Source: Chlorobiaceae bacterium
GTDB taxonomy: Bacteria; Bacteroidota; Chlorobiia; Chlorobiales; Chlorobiaceae
Length of the DNA stretch: 7,788 bases
Reading direction: 5' to 3'
Assembly (NCBI GenBank): GCA_013336025.1
Contig: JAAXUM010000070.1
Location: 1 to 7,788 of the forward strand
The notes below the pieces were generated by a model. That model saw only the letters and a list, made by a program, of their open reading frames with translations, was not told where the DNA came from and made no database searches. Below, one piece after another: positions 1 to 6,644 of the stretch (positions within the stretch are counted from its first letter, which is position 1; each line of letters begins with the position of its first letter). The position numbers and the translations under genes are program-made.

Positions 1-1106
1 ATCATGGTTGAACCGGCTACGGTTGATGAAACCATTATCTTCTGGAACCTGCGGTCAAGCGCTCCGTCTTTTTCAATATACTGACGGTACTCATCAAGCG
101 TAGTGGCCCCGATACACTGCAACTCACCCCTTGCAAGAGCAGGCTTGAAAATGTTGCTTGCGTCCAGGGATCCGGAAGCTCCCCCCGCACCGATAATCGT
201 ATGCAGTTCATCAATAAAAAGAATCACATCCCTCGACCGCTCAAGCTCATTCATGAGCGCTTTCATCCGCTCCTCAAACTGACCGCGATACTTGGTGCCG
301 GCTACAAGAGCAGCAAGGTCAAGGGCAACAACCCTCTTGTCGTAGAGAACACGTGAAACCTTGCGCTGCACGATCTTGAGGGCAAGACCTTCGGCAATAG
401 CCGTTTTCCCCACACCGGGCTCACCAATCAGCACCGGATTATTCTTTTTGCGTCGGCTCAAAACCTGGGCAACCCGCTCAATCTCCTTTTCACGACCGAT
501 AATAGGATCCAGTTTGTCATCGAGGGCAAGACGGGTAATATCCCTTCCGAAATTATCAAGCACAGGCGTTTTTGTTCTTTCGCCTCTTTTTGGATCAGCC
601 TTTTTCTGGGATCTTTCGGATCCTCCTGACGATGCAAACCCCTCTGCCTGAGGTTCATCAGATTCGGTTCCTCCGCTGGTAATACTCAGCAGTTCATCCC
701 GCACCATATCATAGCTCACACCAAACTGCTCAAGAATCTGTGATGCGATATTGTCCTCTCCCTTGAGAATGGAGAGCAGAAGATGTTCTGTACCAATAAT
801 GTTAGACTTGCAGATTTTGGCTTCCAGATAGGTTATCTTTAACACTTTTTCGGCCTGTTTTGTCAGCGGCACATTGCCCATCTGCGTGGCAGGAACTTTT
901 GGATGCGTGCTGTCCTCTATTTTCTGCTTCAGACGATATAAATCAATTTTCAGGTTTTTCAGTATCCGTGCGGCAATTCCCTCTCCCTCCCTGATAAGTC
1001 CAAGCAGCAGATGCTCGGTGCCAATATAGTCGTGCCCCATACGCAGCGCCTCTTCACGGCTCAAACGGATAACATCCTGTACTCTATTTGAAAAATTTCC
1101 TTCCAT
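1..1106 (-). CDS. clpC: ATP-dependent Clp protease ATP-binding subunit ClpC (partial, C-terminal part outside window)
   Basis: ClpC is a cytoplasmic AAA+ unfoldase that feeds substrates to the ClpP peptidase. The first 368 residues are visible and the frame stays open to the window edge, so about half of a typical protein of roughly 800 residues is missing. Two Clp-N repeats lie at about residues 1-70 and 80-143; both carry the GTEHLLL motif (residues 29-35 and 105-111). A low-complexity, charged and Gly/Ser-rich linker spans about 144-180. The first AAA+ domain shows Walker A GEPGVGKT (228-235), Walker B VILFIDE (294-300), GATT (333-336) and an arginine-finger DRRF (351-354). The start is the ATG at 1106-1104, beginning [10 protein letters not shown], as is usual for ClpC. 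The second AAA+ domain and the ClpP-binding loop cannot be checked here. It has no evident link to the iron genes. Confidence 0.95.
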   Translation of the reverse strand, partial: MEGNFSNRVQDVIRLSREEALRMGHDYIGTEHLLLGLIREGEGIAARILKNLKIDLYRLKQKIEDSTHPKVPATQMGNVPLTKQAEKVLKITYLEAKICKSNIIGTEHLLLSILKGEDNIASQILEQFGVSYDMVRDELLSITSGGTESDEPQAEGFASSGGSERSQKKADPKRGERTKTPVLDNFGRDITRLALDDKLDPIIGREKEIERVAQVLSRRKKNNPVLIGEPGVGKTAIAEGLALKIVQRKVSRVLYDKRVVALDLAALVAGTKYRGQFEERMKALMNELERSRDVILFIDELHTIIGAGGASGSLDASNIFKPALARGELQCIGATTLDEYRQYIEKDGALDRRFQKIMVSSTVAGSTM

Positions 1107-1191
1107 GCTTTATTCCAGGTAAAATTGTTTTGATCACCAGGTTCACATAATATCGTGACCATCTCTTTGATCATTTCGAGCTTATAAAATA

Positions 1192-1220
1192 ATTATATAA
1201 ATATACAGCATTAAAAGCAA
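1192..1220 (-). promoter_or_regulatory. Candidate sigma-70-type promoter for clpC
   Basis: On the minus strand there is a perfect -10 hexamer TATAAT (1197-1192) and a weak -35 TTGCTT (1220-1215), with a 17-base spacer. Transcription would start near 1185, giving a leader of about 80 bases before the clpC ATG. The region is very AT-rich, so a chance match is possible. The rest of the 1107-1280 gap holds no gene, and no CIRCE element (the HrcA heat-shock operator) is visible. Confidence 0.4.
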
Positions 1221-1280
1221 CGACATTACACTGGAAACCGATTCCTTCACTTAAAGGTTTCTGCAAACGACCATACACTG

Positions 1281-1745
1281 ATGAACGTTCACCATATTCT
1301 TCTTGACGACAACAATCCCGAACACCGGGAACTATCCATTTGCCGTACTGGCACCATCAACAGAGTGAAACTGAACGACAGCGACTACCGTGTGTATGCA
1401 TGCTTTTCCATTGACGCGCATAATTATGCCGCACTTTTCCATTACGGCATCATAGAAGCCATGAACGAGCTGCATTTCATCTCTGAGTCTGGTAACGGGC
1501 TTGACAGTTGGGACGAGGCGTTTCTGCATCACAGCGCACTCGGCGCCCTGTTGCGCATCATCAGAAGGTGCTGCGAAAGCCTCGACCCGCAAAAAAAAGA
1601 GACCATCCTGCTCGGATGGCAGAATCAGCCGGTTGGCGTAGCCTGGCTGCGAATGATTGATCCGGTTAAAACAGCCGGCTTTCTTCGGGAGTTCGATACA
1701 TTTATCGTGGAAAGCGAAGGATTTGATCTGGAGTTTATCCTGTAA
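1281..1745 (+). CDS. Hypothetical protein, 154 residues, family not recognised
   Basis: I do not recognise this protein. It begins MNVHHILLDDNN and looks soluble: there is no signal peptide and no clear membrane segment. The middle has an amphipathic stretch, AFLHHSALGALLRIIRRCCE (residues 80-99), with paired His and paired Cys. The C-terminus is acidic and hydrophobic (ESEGFDLEFIL). It is the only plus-strand gene here, diverging from clpC and converging on ferritin. No strong Shine-Dalgarno sequence precedes the ATG; the nearest purine run, AAAGG near 1254, is too far upstream. The start is therefore uncertain, although there is no in-frame ATG just upstream. Reality as a gene is supported by length, a plausible globular composition and its fit between flanking genes. 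A link to iron is suggested only by position. Confidence 0.65.
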   Translation: MNVHHILLDDNNPEHRELSICRTGTINRVKLNDSDYRVYACFSIDAHNYAALFHYGIIEAMNELHFISESGNGLDSWDEAFLHHSALGALLRIIRRCCESLDPQKKETILLGWQNQPVGVAWLRMIDPVKTAGFLREFDTFIVESEGFDLEFIL

Positions 1746-1752
1746 CGAACAA

Positions 1753-1802
1753 GAACTCCTGCCCGAATCGATAACGAGAGATCCGGGCAGGATAAAGAGT
1801 TC
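1753..1802. terminator. Inverted repeat between convergent genes, possible bidirectional terminator
   Basis: A perfect 9-base stem is formed by TCCTGCCCG (1757-1765) and CGGGCAGGA (1784-1792), with an 18-base loop. A second pairing, GAACTC (1753-1758) with GAGTTC (1797-1802), could extend it if the six bases GATAAA are bulged out. It lies exactly between the stop of the plus-strand gene and the stop of ferritin, overlapping the ferritin stop codon. Neither side has a strong T run, so intrinsic termination is likely but not certain. Confidence 0.5.
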
Positions 1803-2373
1803 AATGAGCTGTCAACTCCGAGTGAGGGGCTCTGCCAGCATCATAGCCAGGATGCTGATGCTTTTGACCGGAACCGCGAAAAACTGATTTTCTGACCTCT
1901 TCATCAAAACGAAACAGTGCTCGTCCATCCATGGTATTGATAATCGTTGCTTTATGAAGAAGCGTCTGAAACAAATGCTCCTCTTCATGCTGCTCGGCCA
2001 CATACCACTGAAGAAAAGCAAACGTCGAATAATCCTTTTCCTCAAACGCCGTCTCTACAAGCTTGTTAATACACTCGGTAATAACACATTCGTGTTGCCA
2101 CGCATCATCAAGTAACGCAATAAGTGAAGCGAACTCTGTCTTTCGAGGCACCTCGATGCTCCCGATCAGCGCAAGCGATCCTGTTTCGTTTATATAATCA
2201 AACAGCTTCATCATATGAACCTTCTCCTCTTCAGCATGCTGACGGAAAAACAGTGCCGTATTATCAAGTGATTGAGAAAGCAGCCATGCGCTCATTTGCA
2301 GATAGAGATGCGCCGAGTAGGCTTCAAGATTGACCTGCTTGTTCAGTTTTTCAAGAATTGTTCTGCTTAACAT
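1801..2373 (-). CDS. ftnA: Ferritin (bacterial non-haem, FtnA type)
   Basis: This cytoplasmic 24-mer iron-storage protein oxidises Fe(II) at a di-iron centre and stores it as mineral. The N-terminus (MLSRTILEKLNKQVNLEAYS) and the ferroxidase ligands match E. coli FtnA closely. Visible are E17, Y24, E50 and H53 in AEEEKVHM, E95, and E127/Q128/E131 in QWYVAEQHEEEHLF. There is no haem-ligand feature of bacterioferritin. At 190 residues it exceeds the usual 165-170: the excess is a C-terminal tail from about residue 166, rich in Gly, His and Arg, ending SELTAH. The tail overlaps the inverted repeat at the junction. The start at 2373 matches the family N-terminus and has a weak AGGCG about 8 bases upstream. 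The gene follows flavodoxin with a 38-base gap, so read-through is possible, but it may also have its own promoter. Confidence 0.93.
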   Translation of the reverse strand: MLSRTILEKLNKQVNLEAYSAHLYLQMSAWLLSQSLDNTALFFRQHAEEEKVHMMKLFDYINETGSLALIGSIEVPRKTEFASLIALLDDAWQHECVITECINKLVETAFEEKDYSTFAFLQWYVAEQHEEEHLFQTLLHKATIINTMDGRALFRFDEEVRKSVFRGSGQKHQHPGYDAGRAPHSELTAH

Positions 2374-2391
2374 GATTATTCGCCTGTTTTA

Positions 2392-2420
2392 GTTATAAAA
2401 ACTCACCCCGATCACAGCAA
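2392..2420 (-). promoter_or_regulatory. Candidate separate promoter for ferritin
   Basis: On the minus strand TTGCTG (2420-2415) and TATAAC (2397-2392) are separated by exactly 17 bases. The -35 overlaps the last codons of flavodoxin. Transcription would start near 2385, leaving a short leader of about 12 bases with little room for a ribosome-binding site. The -10 matches consensus at five of six positions and the -35 at only three. This is a hypothesis, of interest because ferritin and flavodoxin normally respond to iron in opposite ways. Confidence 0.3.
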
Positions 2421-2918
2421 AATCGGTAAAATCTGACCCACCCACTGTTTGATACGCACGGGAGTTAGGTGATTCTGATTATCTGCATCGAGCGCCAACC
2501 CGACGAAAGCTCCGTATTGTATCGCTCTGGAATAAGAGTGCTCATACCCATCGGCTGACCATGAACCCGTTACTTTCGCACCACGACCGATCAGGTTTTC
2601 ATAGAGAATTCCCATACCGTCAAGAAAATAATCGCCATAACCGAGCTGATCACCCAGTCCGAAAAGCGCCACTTTTTTTCCGATAAAATCAATGGCGTCA
2701 AATTGCGGAAGAAAAGAGTCCCAGTCATCCTGCAGCTCACCAGCGCCCCATGTCGATGTCCCGAGAATAAGGGAATCATAACTACCGAAAATGCCGCTAT
2801 CAACGCCGCGTATATCGTAACTCTGAACAATATCACTACCGATCGCTTCAACAATAAGCGTTGCTGCTGACTCCGTATTACCTGTTTGTGATCCCCAGAA
2901 AAGTCCTATTCGTTTCAT
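2412..2918 (-). CDS. fldA: Flavodoxin, long-chain
   Basis: This FMN-binding electron carrier replaces ferredoxin when iron is scarce. In a green sulfur bacterium it would stand in for the ferredoxins that serve photosystem and reductive TCA reactions (inference from family and organism). The FMN phosphate loop GSQTGNTE is at residues 9-16. The ring-stacking residues are W57 in STWGAGELQDD and Y94 in GDQLGYGDYF. The long-chain loop that splits the last beta strand covers about residues 118-138. The length of 168 is typical of the long-chain class. The start is preceded by a good AGGAGA about six bases upstream. It lies 43 bases downstream of the cysteine-rich gene and 38 bases upstream of ferritin, all on the same strand. 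The iron-responsive candidate operator at 3336-3358 would control it through the upstream gene. Confidence 0.95.
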   Translation of the reverse strand: MKRIGLFWGSQTGNTESAATLIVEAIGSDIVQSYDIRGVDSGIFGSYDSLILGTSTWGAGELQDDWDSFLPQFDAIDFIGKKVALFGLGDQLGYGDYFLDGMGILYENLIGRGAKVTGSWSADGYEHSYSRAIQYGAFVGLALDADNQNHLTPVRIKQWVGQILPILL

Positions 2919-2961
2919 ACTTCTCCTTTTATTTTGATGCCGAAATATTTTTCAATCCTCC

Positions 2962-3315
2962 TTATTTGCTGGCCGAACTCCCAGGAAAACTCAAAAGACC
3001 ACCTGCTATTCCAGGAAGATCGAGCTCCAGAGAAACAGCGTCTTGAATCGCCTTACTGAACTCTTCAAAATCAACCTGAGGAACGGTTATCGTTACAATG
3101 CCAAGCATCACGACAAAAGGTTTCGTACACCAACCCTCGCTCATCCCGACGCTCAGCTCCTCCCATCGATAGCAATCTTCCATAATCTGAAACAGCGTCT
3201 GCTTGCCGATAATGACAACAGCATAGCGGTAATGCAGATGAAATGCGCCGCAACTGCATTTGTTAACAACGCAGCGGGCACTGCAACGACCTCTCTTTTT
3301 TTCATTTCCGTTCAT
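2962..3315 (-). CDS. Cysteine-rich putative metal-binding protein of unknown function, 117 residues
   Basis: I do not recognise a characterised family. The N-terminus has a dense Cys/His cluster: C11, C15, C20, C22, then CGAFHLHY (22-29), with further C48 and C63. This spacing suggests binding of iron, zinc or an Fe-S cluster. Two stretches look alike in predicted layout, two short strands followed by a helix: residues 25-54 (to MEDCYRWEEL) and 67-98 (FEEFSKAIQDAVSLEL). That would fit an internal duplication, though identity is low. There is no signal peptide or membrane segment. Translation is well supported by a strong purine-rich GGGGGAG about eight bases before the ATG. It is the first gene after the operator at 3336-3358 and precedes flavodoxin by 43 bases. 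A role in iron limitation or Fe-S handling is inferred from context only. Confidence 0.8.
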   Translation of the reverse strand: MNGNEKKRGRCSARCVVNKCSCGAFHLHYRYAVVIIGKQTLFQIMEDCYRWEELSVGMSEGWCTKPFVVMLGIVTITVPQVDFEEFSKAIQDAVSLELDLPGIAGGLLSFPGSSASK

Positions 3316-3335
3316 CTTCAGCTCCCCCTTCCTTT

Positions 3336-3358
3336 TTATTTAGATTTAGTATAAATTA
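3336..3358 (-). promoter_or_regulatory. Candidate iron-responsive operator (copy 2) over a -10 element
   Basis: The plus strand reads TTATTTAGATT, then a centre T, then AGTATAAATTA. It matches the 7698-7720 site at 20 of 23 positions. The minus strand carries a -10-like TATACT at 3353-3348, inside the site, so a bound repressor would cover the promoter. A start near 3341 would give a leader of about 25 bases. A Fur- or DtxR-family regulator is the likely class given the genes controlled, but the motif does not match a consensus I can name. Confidence 0.6.
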
Positions 3359-3370
3359 CGACGCTGTCAC

Positions 3371-3395
3371 AAAAAAAGGGCCTCAGCCTCAACCC
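3371..3395 (-). terminator. Probable Rho-independent terminator of the porin-feo operon
   Basis: On the minus strand GGGTT (3395-3391) can pair with GGCCC (3382-3378), using two G-T wobble pairs and an eight-base loop, followed at once by seven T residues (3377-3371). The stem is weak but the T run is clear. It lies about 30 bases past the feoC stop and just before the next operator, where a boundary between two units is expected. The T run also sits at about -35 for the next promoter. Confidence 0.55.
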
Positions 3396-3425
3396 CTCAT
3401 AAAAACCAACCTTGAGCACGTATAA

Positions 3426-3650
3426 CTATCCGTCAACCCATGTATACCATACTTGTTTATGGCCACCGCATTTTCCGCAGCATGATGCGCTGAACGCATC
3501 CGCCTTTTTTACCTGCACTCTTCCTTTTCGGATCCAATGATCAAGCATCAATTCGATCATTGCCATGTCTGCCTTGAAATACCCTGCAATTTCAGAAAGG
3601 GAAACCCTCCGTCGCTCCTGAATAAATCCTTTTAGATCAGTAAGTGTCAT
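3426..3650 (-). CDS. feoC: FeoC-like winged-helix protein
   Basis: FeoC is a small cytoplasmic partner of FeoB, with a winged-helix fold and, in enterobacteria, a Cys cluster that can bind Fe-S. This protein has 74 residues starting MTLTDLKGFI, close to the usual length near 78. The helix-turn-helix region covers about residues 3-50 (LKGFIQERRRVSLSEIAGYF, then LDHWIRKGRVQV). The C-terminal loop has C57, C58 and C61 in SCCGKCGGHK, with H64 nearby, one Cys fewer than the four in Klebsiella FeoC. It ends with an aromatic VWYTW segment, as FeoC does. I chose the start at 3650 rather than an ATG at 3713 because AAGAGG sits six bases upstream and the extra residues would be translated hairpin. It is the last gene of the feo set, 69 bases after feoB. 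The remaining doubt is sequence divergence. Confidence 0.82.
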   Translation of the reverse strand: MTLTDLKGFIQERRRVSLSEIAGYFKADMAMIELMLDHWIRKGRVQVKKADAFSASCCGKCGGHKQVWYTWVDG

Positions 3651-3673
3651 AGAAAACCTCTTGTTTTTTATTT

Positions 3674-3702
3674 GGGCAGGCGGCCTTAAGTGCCGCCCGC
3701 CC
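3674..3702. repeat. GC-rich hairpin between feoB and feoC
   Basis: An 11-base stem is formed by GGGCAGGCGGC (3674-3684) and GCCGCCCGCCC (3692-3702) with a 7-base loop. The single mismatch becomes a G-U pair in the feo transcript. In the direction of transcription the bases after the hairpin are A-rich (AAATAAAAAA), not U-rich, so this is not a standard intrinsic terminator. It lies between the feoB stop and the feoC ribosome-binding site. It may protect the upstream mRNA from 3' decay or lower feoC expression. Confidence 0.7.
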
Positions 3703-3719
3703 ATAAAAATCATACGATA

Positions 3720-6086
3720 TCAAACGCCCGTTTTCTTACGGAAACCACGCGAACCGAGCAGATACATAACAACCACCGCCGCGGCAAGCATCCCGACCAT
3801 GGCAGTAATCCAGGCCGCCGATGAGGCTGGATGACTGCTGTATGTTGGCGCCTGATAAGCAATGACTGCAAGGATATAGGCCAGTCCGGTGGTCCATGCG
3901 CCGGCAAACAGTGTCCAGGCAAGATTGGTTTCACGATATACGGCAGCAATAGCAGCCACACAGGGAAAGTAGAGAAGAACAAACAAAAGATAGGCGAAGG
4001 CTCCAGCTGTACCGTCAAAAAGAGCTGCCATCGTACCAAATATGGTAACCTCCACGCCCTGTTCTTCGGCAACTCCGGCTCTGTCCGAAACATCACCAAC
4101 TGAAATACCGAGAGGATCAAGAAGCGACCCTGTTATTGCCGATATATTTTCCGGAATGGTCCGGAAAGCTTCACCGAAACGCTCCATCAGATTAAAGTCG
4201 CTCTCTTCACTTTCGCCCTCAACGACATCAGCAGTTCTGCCCATTCCGGCATAGAGAGCGTTCAATGTGCCAACAACTGCCTCCTTGGCGAATATCCCGG
4301 TAAAAAGGCCAACGGTTGCCGGCCAATTCTCCTCGCTGATGCCCATAGGAAAAAAAACAGGAGCGATAGCTTTACCGGTTTCGGCAAGCATGGAATTTTC
4401 GGAATCTTCATTGCCGAATGTTCCGTCAGTTCCCAGAGAGTTCATCAAAGCCAGCACCATAATAACAGGAACAAGAACCCTTCCGGCTCGAACAAGAAAT
4501 GAATTCAGGCGATCCCAAACCCGCATGAATACTCCTTTTATGGTCGGGATATGATAAGCGGGCATCTCCATGATGAAAGGGGATATATCGCCTTTCAAAA
4601 GGGTACTCTTAAGTATAAACCCTGTCAGTACCGCTACAGCAACACCGATCAGATAGAGCAGAAAAACCAGATTCTGACCGCCGGATGGGAAAAACGCAGC
4701 CGCAAACAGAACATAAACAGGAAGCCTTGCTCCACACGACATAAACGGGACCATCATAATCGTAAGAATTCTGTCCCGCTCGTCACTCATGGTTCTGGCG
4801 GACATAATGGCTGGAATGTTGCAGCCAAAACCTACAAGCAGCGGGATAAACGCCCGGCCGGGAAGTCCGATCGCGCGCATACCTCTGTCCATGACATAGG
4901 CTGCCCTTGCCATATATCCGGAATCCTCAAGCAGGGAGAGCACGATAAACATAAAGCCTATCGGAGGAATAAAGGTCGCAATAGTCTGTAACGCGCCGCC
5001 CAATCCGGTAGCAAGAATCGCAGTCAGCCACTCAGGAGATCCCGATAAATGAAGAAGCTCACCAAAACCATCGACAAAAAGCGCACCTGCAACAATATCG
5101 AAAAAGTCGATAAATGCTCCTCCAAGGTTGATGGTAAAGAGAAACATCAGATACATGACCGCAAGAAAAATCGGGATACCTGCAAATCGGTTCAGCACAA
5201 CACGATCAATCCTGTCACTGAGACTTTCACCCTTTTCAGACGTTCGCCGGATAGATTCTGAAGAGAGCTCATTGATAAACCGGTAGTGCGCATCGGCAAC
5301 AAGAATATCAGGATCATCGCCGAGCGTATCGGCTATCTCGCTTCGATACCCGAAAACACGATCTTTTTCCGAAACCGGGATCAGGGACTCAAGAAGATGG
5401 TCGCCTTCAAGCAGTTTCAATGCAAACCAATCCGGGTCATAATGAGCATCTTCTGCGAATCGCCGGATATCCGTCGAAAGCTCGCGAATGGATTTTTCTA
5501 TACATGCGGGGTAAGTTACCCGGCACCCTTTACACGACTTCAGACTTATCTCCTCTTCGATAGCATCCTTCAGCTCCGCCACTCCATCTTTTCGAGAAGC
5601 AACAAGAGGAACTATCCTGCATCCGATTCGGGAGGAAAGGCGAGCTATATCAAAAGCAATACCCCGCCCCTTTGCCGCATCCATCATATTAAGCGCAATG
5701 AGAACAGGAACCTTCATCTCAAGAAGACGGCTGGTGAGATAGAGATTACGATCAGGATTCGATGCATCGACAATATTGATAATGAGATCAGCCTGACCTT
5801 CAAGAATAAACTCCCTTGCAATCTCCTCATCCTGTGAAAGCGCCGAAAGCGAGTAGATACCAGGAAGATCGACAAGTTCGTAATGGCGACCGTTATGAGT
5901 AAAAAATCCGGTCTTTTTATCAACCGTAACTCCAGGCCAGTTTCCAACCCGCTGGTTCATTCCTGTCAAGGCATTGAAAAGAGTTGTTTTTCCGCTGTTT
6001 GGATTGCCCACAACAGCAATAATCGACGGCTTGCCGGTATGTTGTTCCGATCTTGCCATCTCCCCGATCGTTTCAGCAACCTGCAT
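3720..6086 (-). CDS. feoB: Ferrous iron transporter FeoB
   Basis: FeoB is the inner-membrane Fe(II) permease with an N-terminal GTPase. The G motifs are all present: G1 GNPNSGKT (27-34), a switch-I threonine T54 in PGVTV, G3 DLPG (73-76), G4 NMMD (133-136) and a G5-like VASRKDG (162-168). A helical GDI-type domain follows to about residue 295. The membrane part carries the two Gate regions with conserved GFGCNIPAI (C422) and MSCGARLP (C451), and later FPCVAA (C709). Its 788 residues are normal for the family. Unusually, C185, C188 and C195 lie in CKGCRVTYPAC, just after the G domain. The ATG at 6086 shares its A with the feoA stop (TGATG), and GAGGTG lies just upstream, so translation is coupled. 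Confidence 0.97.
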   Translation of the reverse strand: MQVAETIGEMARSEQHTGKPSIIAVVGNPNSGKTTLFNALTGMNQRVGNWPGVTVDKKTGFFTHNGRHYELVDLPGIYSLSALSQDEEIAREFILEGQADLIINIVDASNPDRNLYLTSRLLEMKVPVLIALNMMDAAKGRGIAFDIARLSSRIGCRIVPLVASRKDGVAELKDAIEEEISLKSCKGCRVTYPACIEKSIRELSTDIRRFAEDAHYDPDWFALKLLEGDHLLESLIPVSEKDRVFGYRSEIADTLGDDPDILVADAHYRFINELSSESIRRTSEKGESLSDRIDRVVLNRFAGIPIFLAVMYLMFLFTINLGGAFIDFFDIVAGALFVDGFGELLHLSGSPEWLTAILATGLGGALQTIATFIPPIGFMFIVLSLLEDSGYMARAAYVMDRGMRAIGLPGRAFIPLLVGFGCNIPAIMSARTMSDERDRILTIMMVPFMSCGARLPVYVLFAAAFFPSGGQNLVFLLYLIGVAVAVLTGFILKSTLLKGDISPFIMEMPAYHIPTIKGVFMRVWDRLNSFLVRAGRVLVPVIMVLALMNSLGTDGTFGNEDSENSMLAETGKAIAPVFFPMGISEENWPATVGLFTGIFAKEAVVGTLNALYAGMGRTADVVEGESEESDFNLMERFGEAFRTIPENISAITGSLLDPLGISVGDVSDRAGVAEEQGVEVTIFGTMAALFDGTAGAFAYLLFVLLYFPCVAAIAAVYRETNLAWTLFAGAWTTGLAYILAVIAYQAPTYSSHPASSAAWITAMVGMLAAAVVVMYLLGSRGFRKKTGV

Positions 6087-6313
6087 CAGCTCACCTCCTC
6101 GACAATGATTCCTTCAATCTCTTTTTTACGAAGCGAGAGCTTATAGTTCTTGACCGTAACCTCTACCGGGTCTCCAAGCGGAGCAACCCCCACAACCCTG
6201 ATAATCTCACCCGCAAGCACGCCCATATCAAGCAAGCGCCTTCTCAACCGGTGAACAGCCGACAACTTGACAACCCTTCCTGCCTGCCCCTTTTTCAACT
6301 CTGATAAATTCAT
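6086..6313 (-). CDS. feoA: FeoA, canonical
   Basis: FeoA is a small SH3-like cytoplasmic protein needed with FeoB for ferrous iron uptake. The 75 residues follow the family plan: LSELKKGQAGRVVKL at the N-terminus, the RRLLDMGVLAGEIIRVVGVAP core (about residues 25-45), then VEVTVKNYKLSLRKKEIEGI. The length is typical. The gene overlaps the upstream feoA by four bases (ATGA) and feoB by one base (TGATG), so the three are translationally coupled and likely made in fixed proportion. This copy is the better candidate for the FeoB-binding FeoA, as it is complete and next to feoB. Confidence 0.95.
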   Translation of the reverse strand: MNLSELKKGQAGRVVKLSAVHRLRRRLLDMGVLAGEIIRVVGVAPLGDPVEVTVKNYKLSLRKKEIEGIIVEEVS

Positions 6314-6615
6314 GATGTTATTCTCCTGACAATGATGTCCATTGCTATCTGTTTATCCAAAGCCAACCTGCTGTCGCGAAGCCTCAGCAACAACAATCCC
6401 TCCGCCTTACTCTGCAATACATCTATCACCTCGCCCGGACAAAAGCCCATTTCAAAAAGACGCTGCTCTTTTATGATCTCCGGGCGTCGGAGAGCATCCC
6501 CATGACCTGCTCCAGTACCATGAATCAAACCGTGATACTCTTTTTTACGGCGTGACCTGAAGCCCACTATTTCTGCAGACTCCCCCTGAAGCAAAAAACC
6601 TAACGGAACCATCAT
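6310..6615 (-). CDS. Second FeoA-domain protein with a basic, His-containing insertion
   Basis: The FeoA fold is recognisable: LGFLLQGESAEIVGF at residues 5-19, RLFEMGFCPGEVIDVLQ at 52-68, then LLLLRLRDSRLALDKQIAMDI. Between the first strands and the MGF motif there is extra sequence at about residues 20-50, rich in Arg, Lys, Gly and His (H28, H32, H38). Canonical FeoA has only a few residues here; the extra length accounts for 101 residues instead of about 75. The start is MM at 6615, with only a weak GGGTG ribosome-binding site; starting at the second Met would change little. It lies 29 bases after the porin gene, with no room for an obvious promoter, so it is probably co-transcribed. It may be a specialised FeoA that contacts a different FeoB surface or binds metal; that is inference. 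Confidence 0.88.
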   Translation of the reverse strand: MMVPLGFLLQGESAEIVGFRSRRKKEYHGLIHGTGAGHGDALRRPEIIKEQRLFEMGFCPGEVIDVLQSKAEGLLLLRLRDSRLALDKQIAMDIIVRRITS

Positions 6616-6644
6616 CTCGCACCCTGTGATTATGTTATCTTTAT

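Noticed and set aside
1182..1204. Third copy of the 23-base operator in the clpC upstream region
   Set aside because: Only 14 of 23 positions match, mostly A/T in an AT-rich stretch, and the diagnostic TAGATT core is absent.
1107..1280. CIRCE or other heat-shock operator before clpC
   Set aside because: No GAGTGCTAA/TTAGCACTC arms are present.
2380..2400. Operator copy upstream of ferritin (TTTTAGTTATAAAA on the plus strand)
   Set aside because: It resembles the half-sites, but the spacing between them is wrong.
3043..3354. 103-residue plus-strand open frame over the cysteine-rich gene
   Set aside because: The minus-strand frame has a strong ribosome-binding site, an operator and operon context; the plus frame runs through the operator.
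3674..3702. Intrinsic terminator after feoB
   Set aside because: The stem is followed by A residues in the feo transcript direction, and a better terminator lies after feoC.
3651..3713. Longer FeoC start giving 21 extra residues
   Set aside because: It would translate the hairpin, has no visible ribosome-binding site, and the internal ATG at 3650 has AAGAGG at good spacing and the family N-terminus.
5286..5837. 183-residue plus-strand open frame inside feoB
   Set aside because: Antisense to a clearly conserved GTPase and membrane region, with no recognisable domain; a by-product of feoB codon use.
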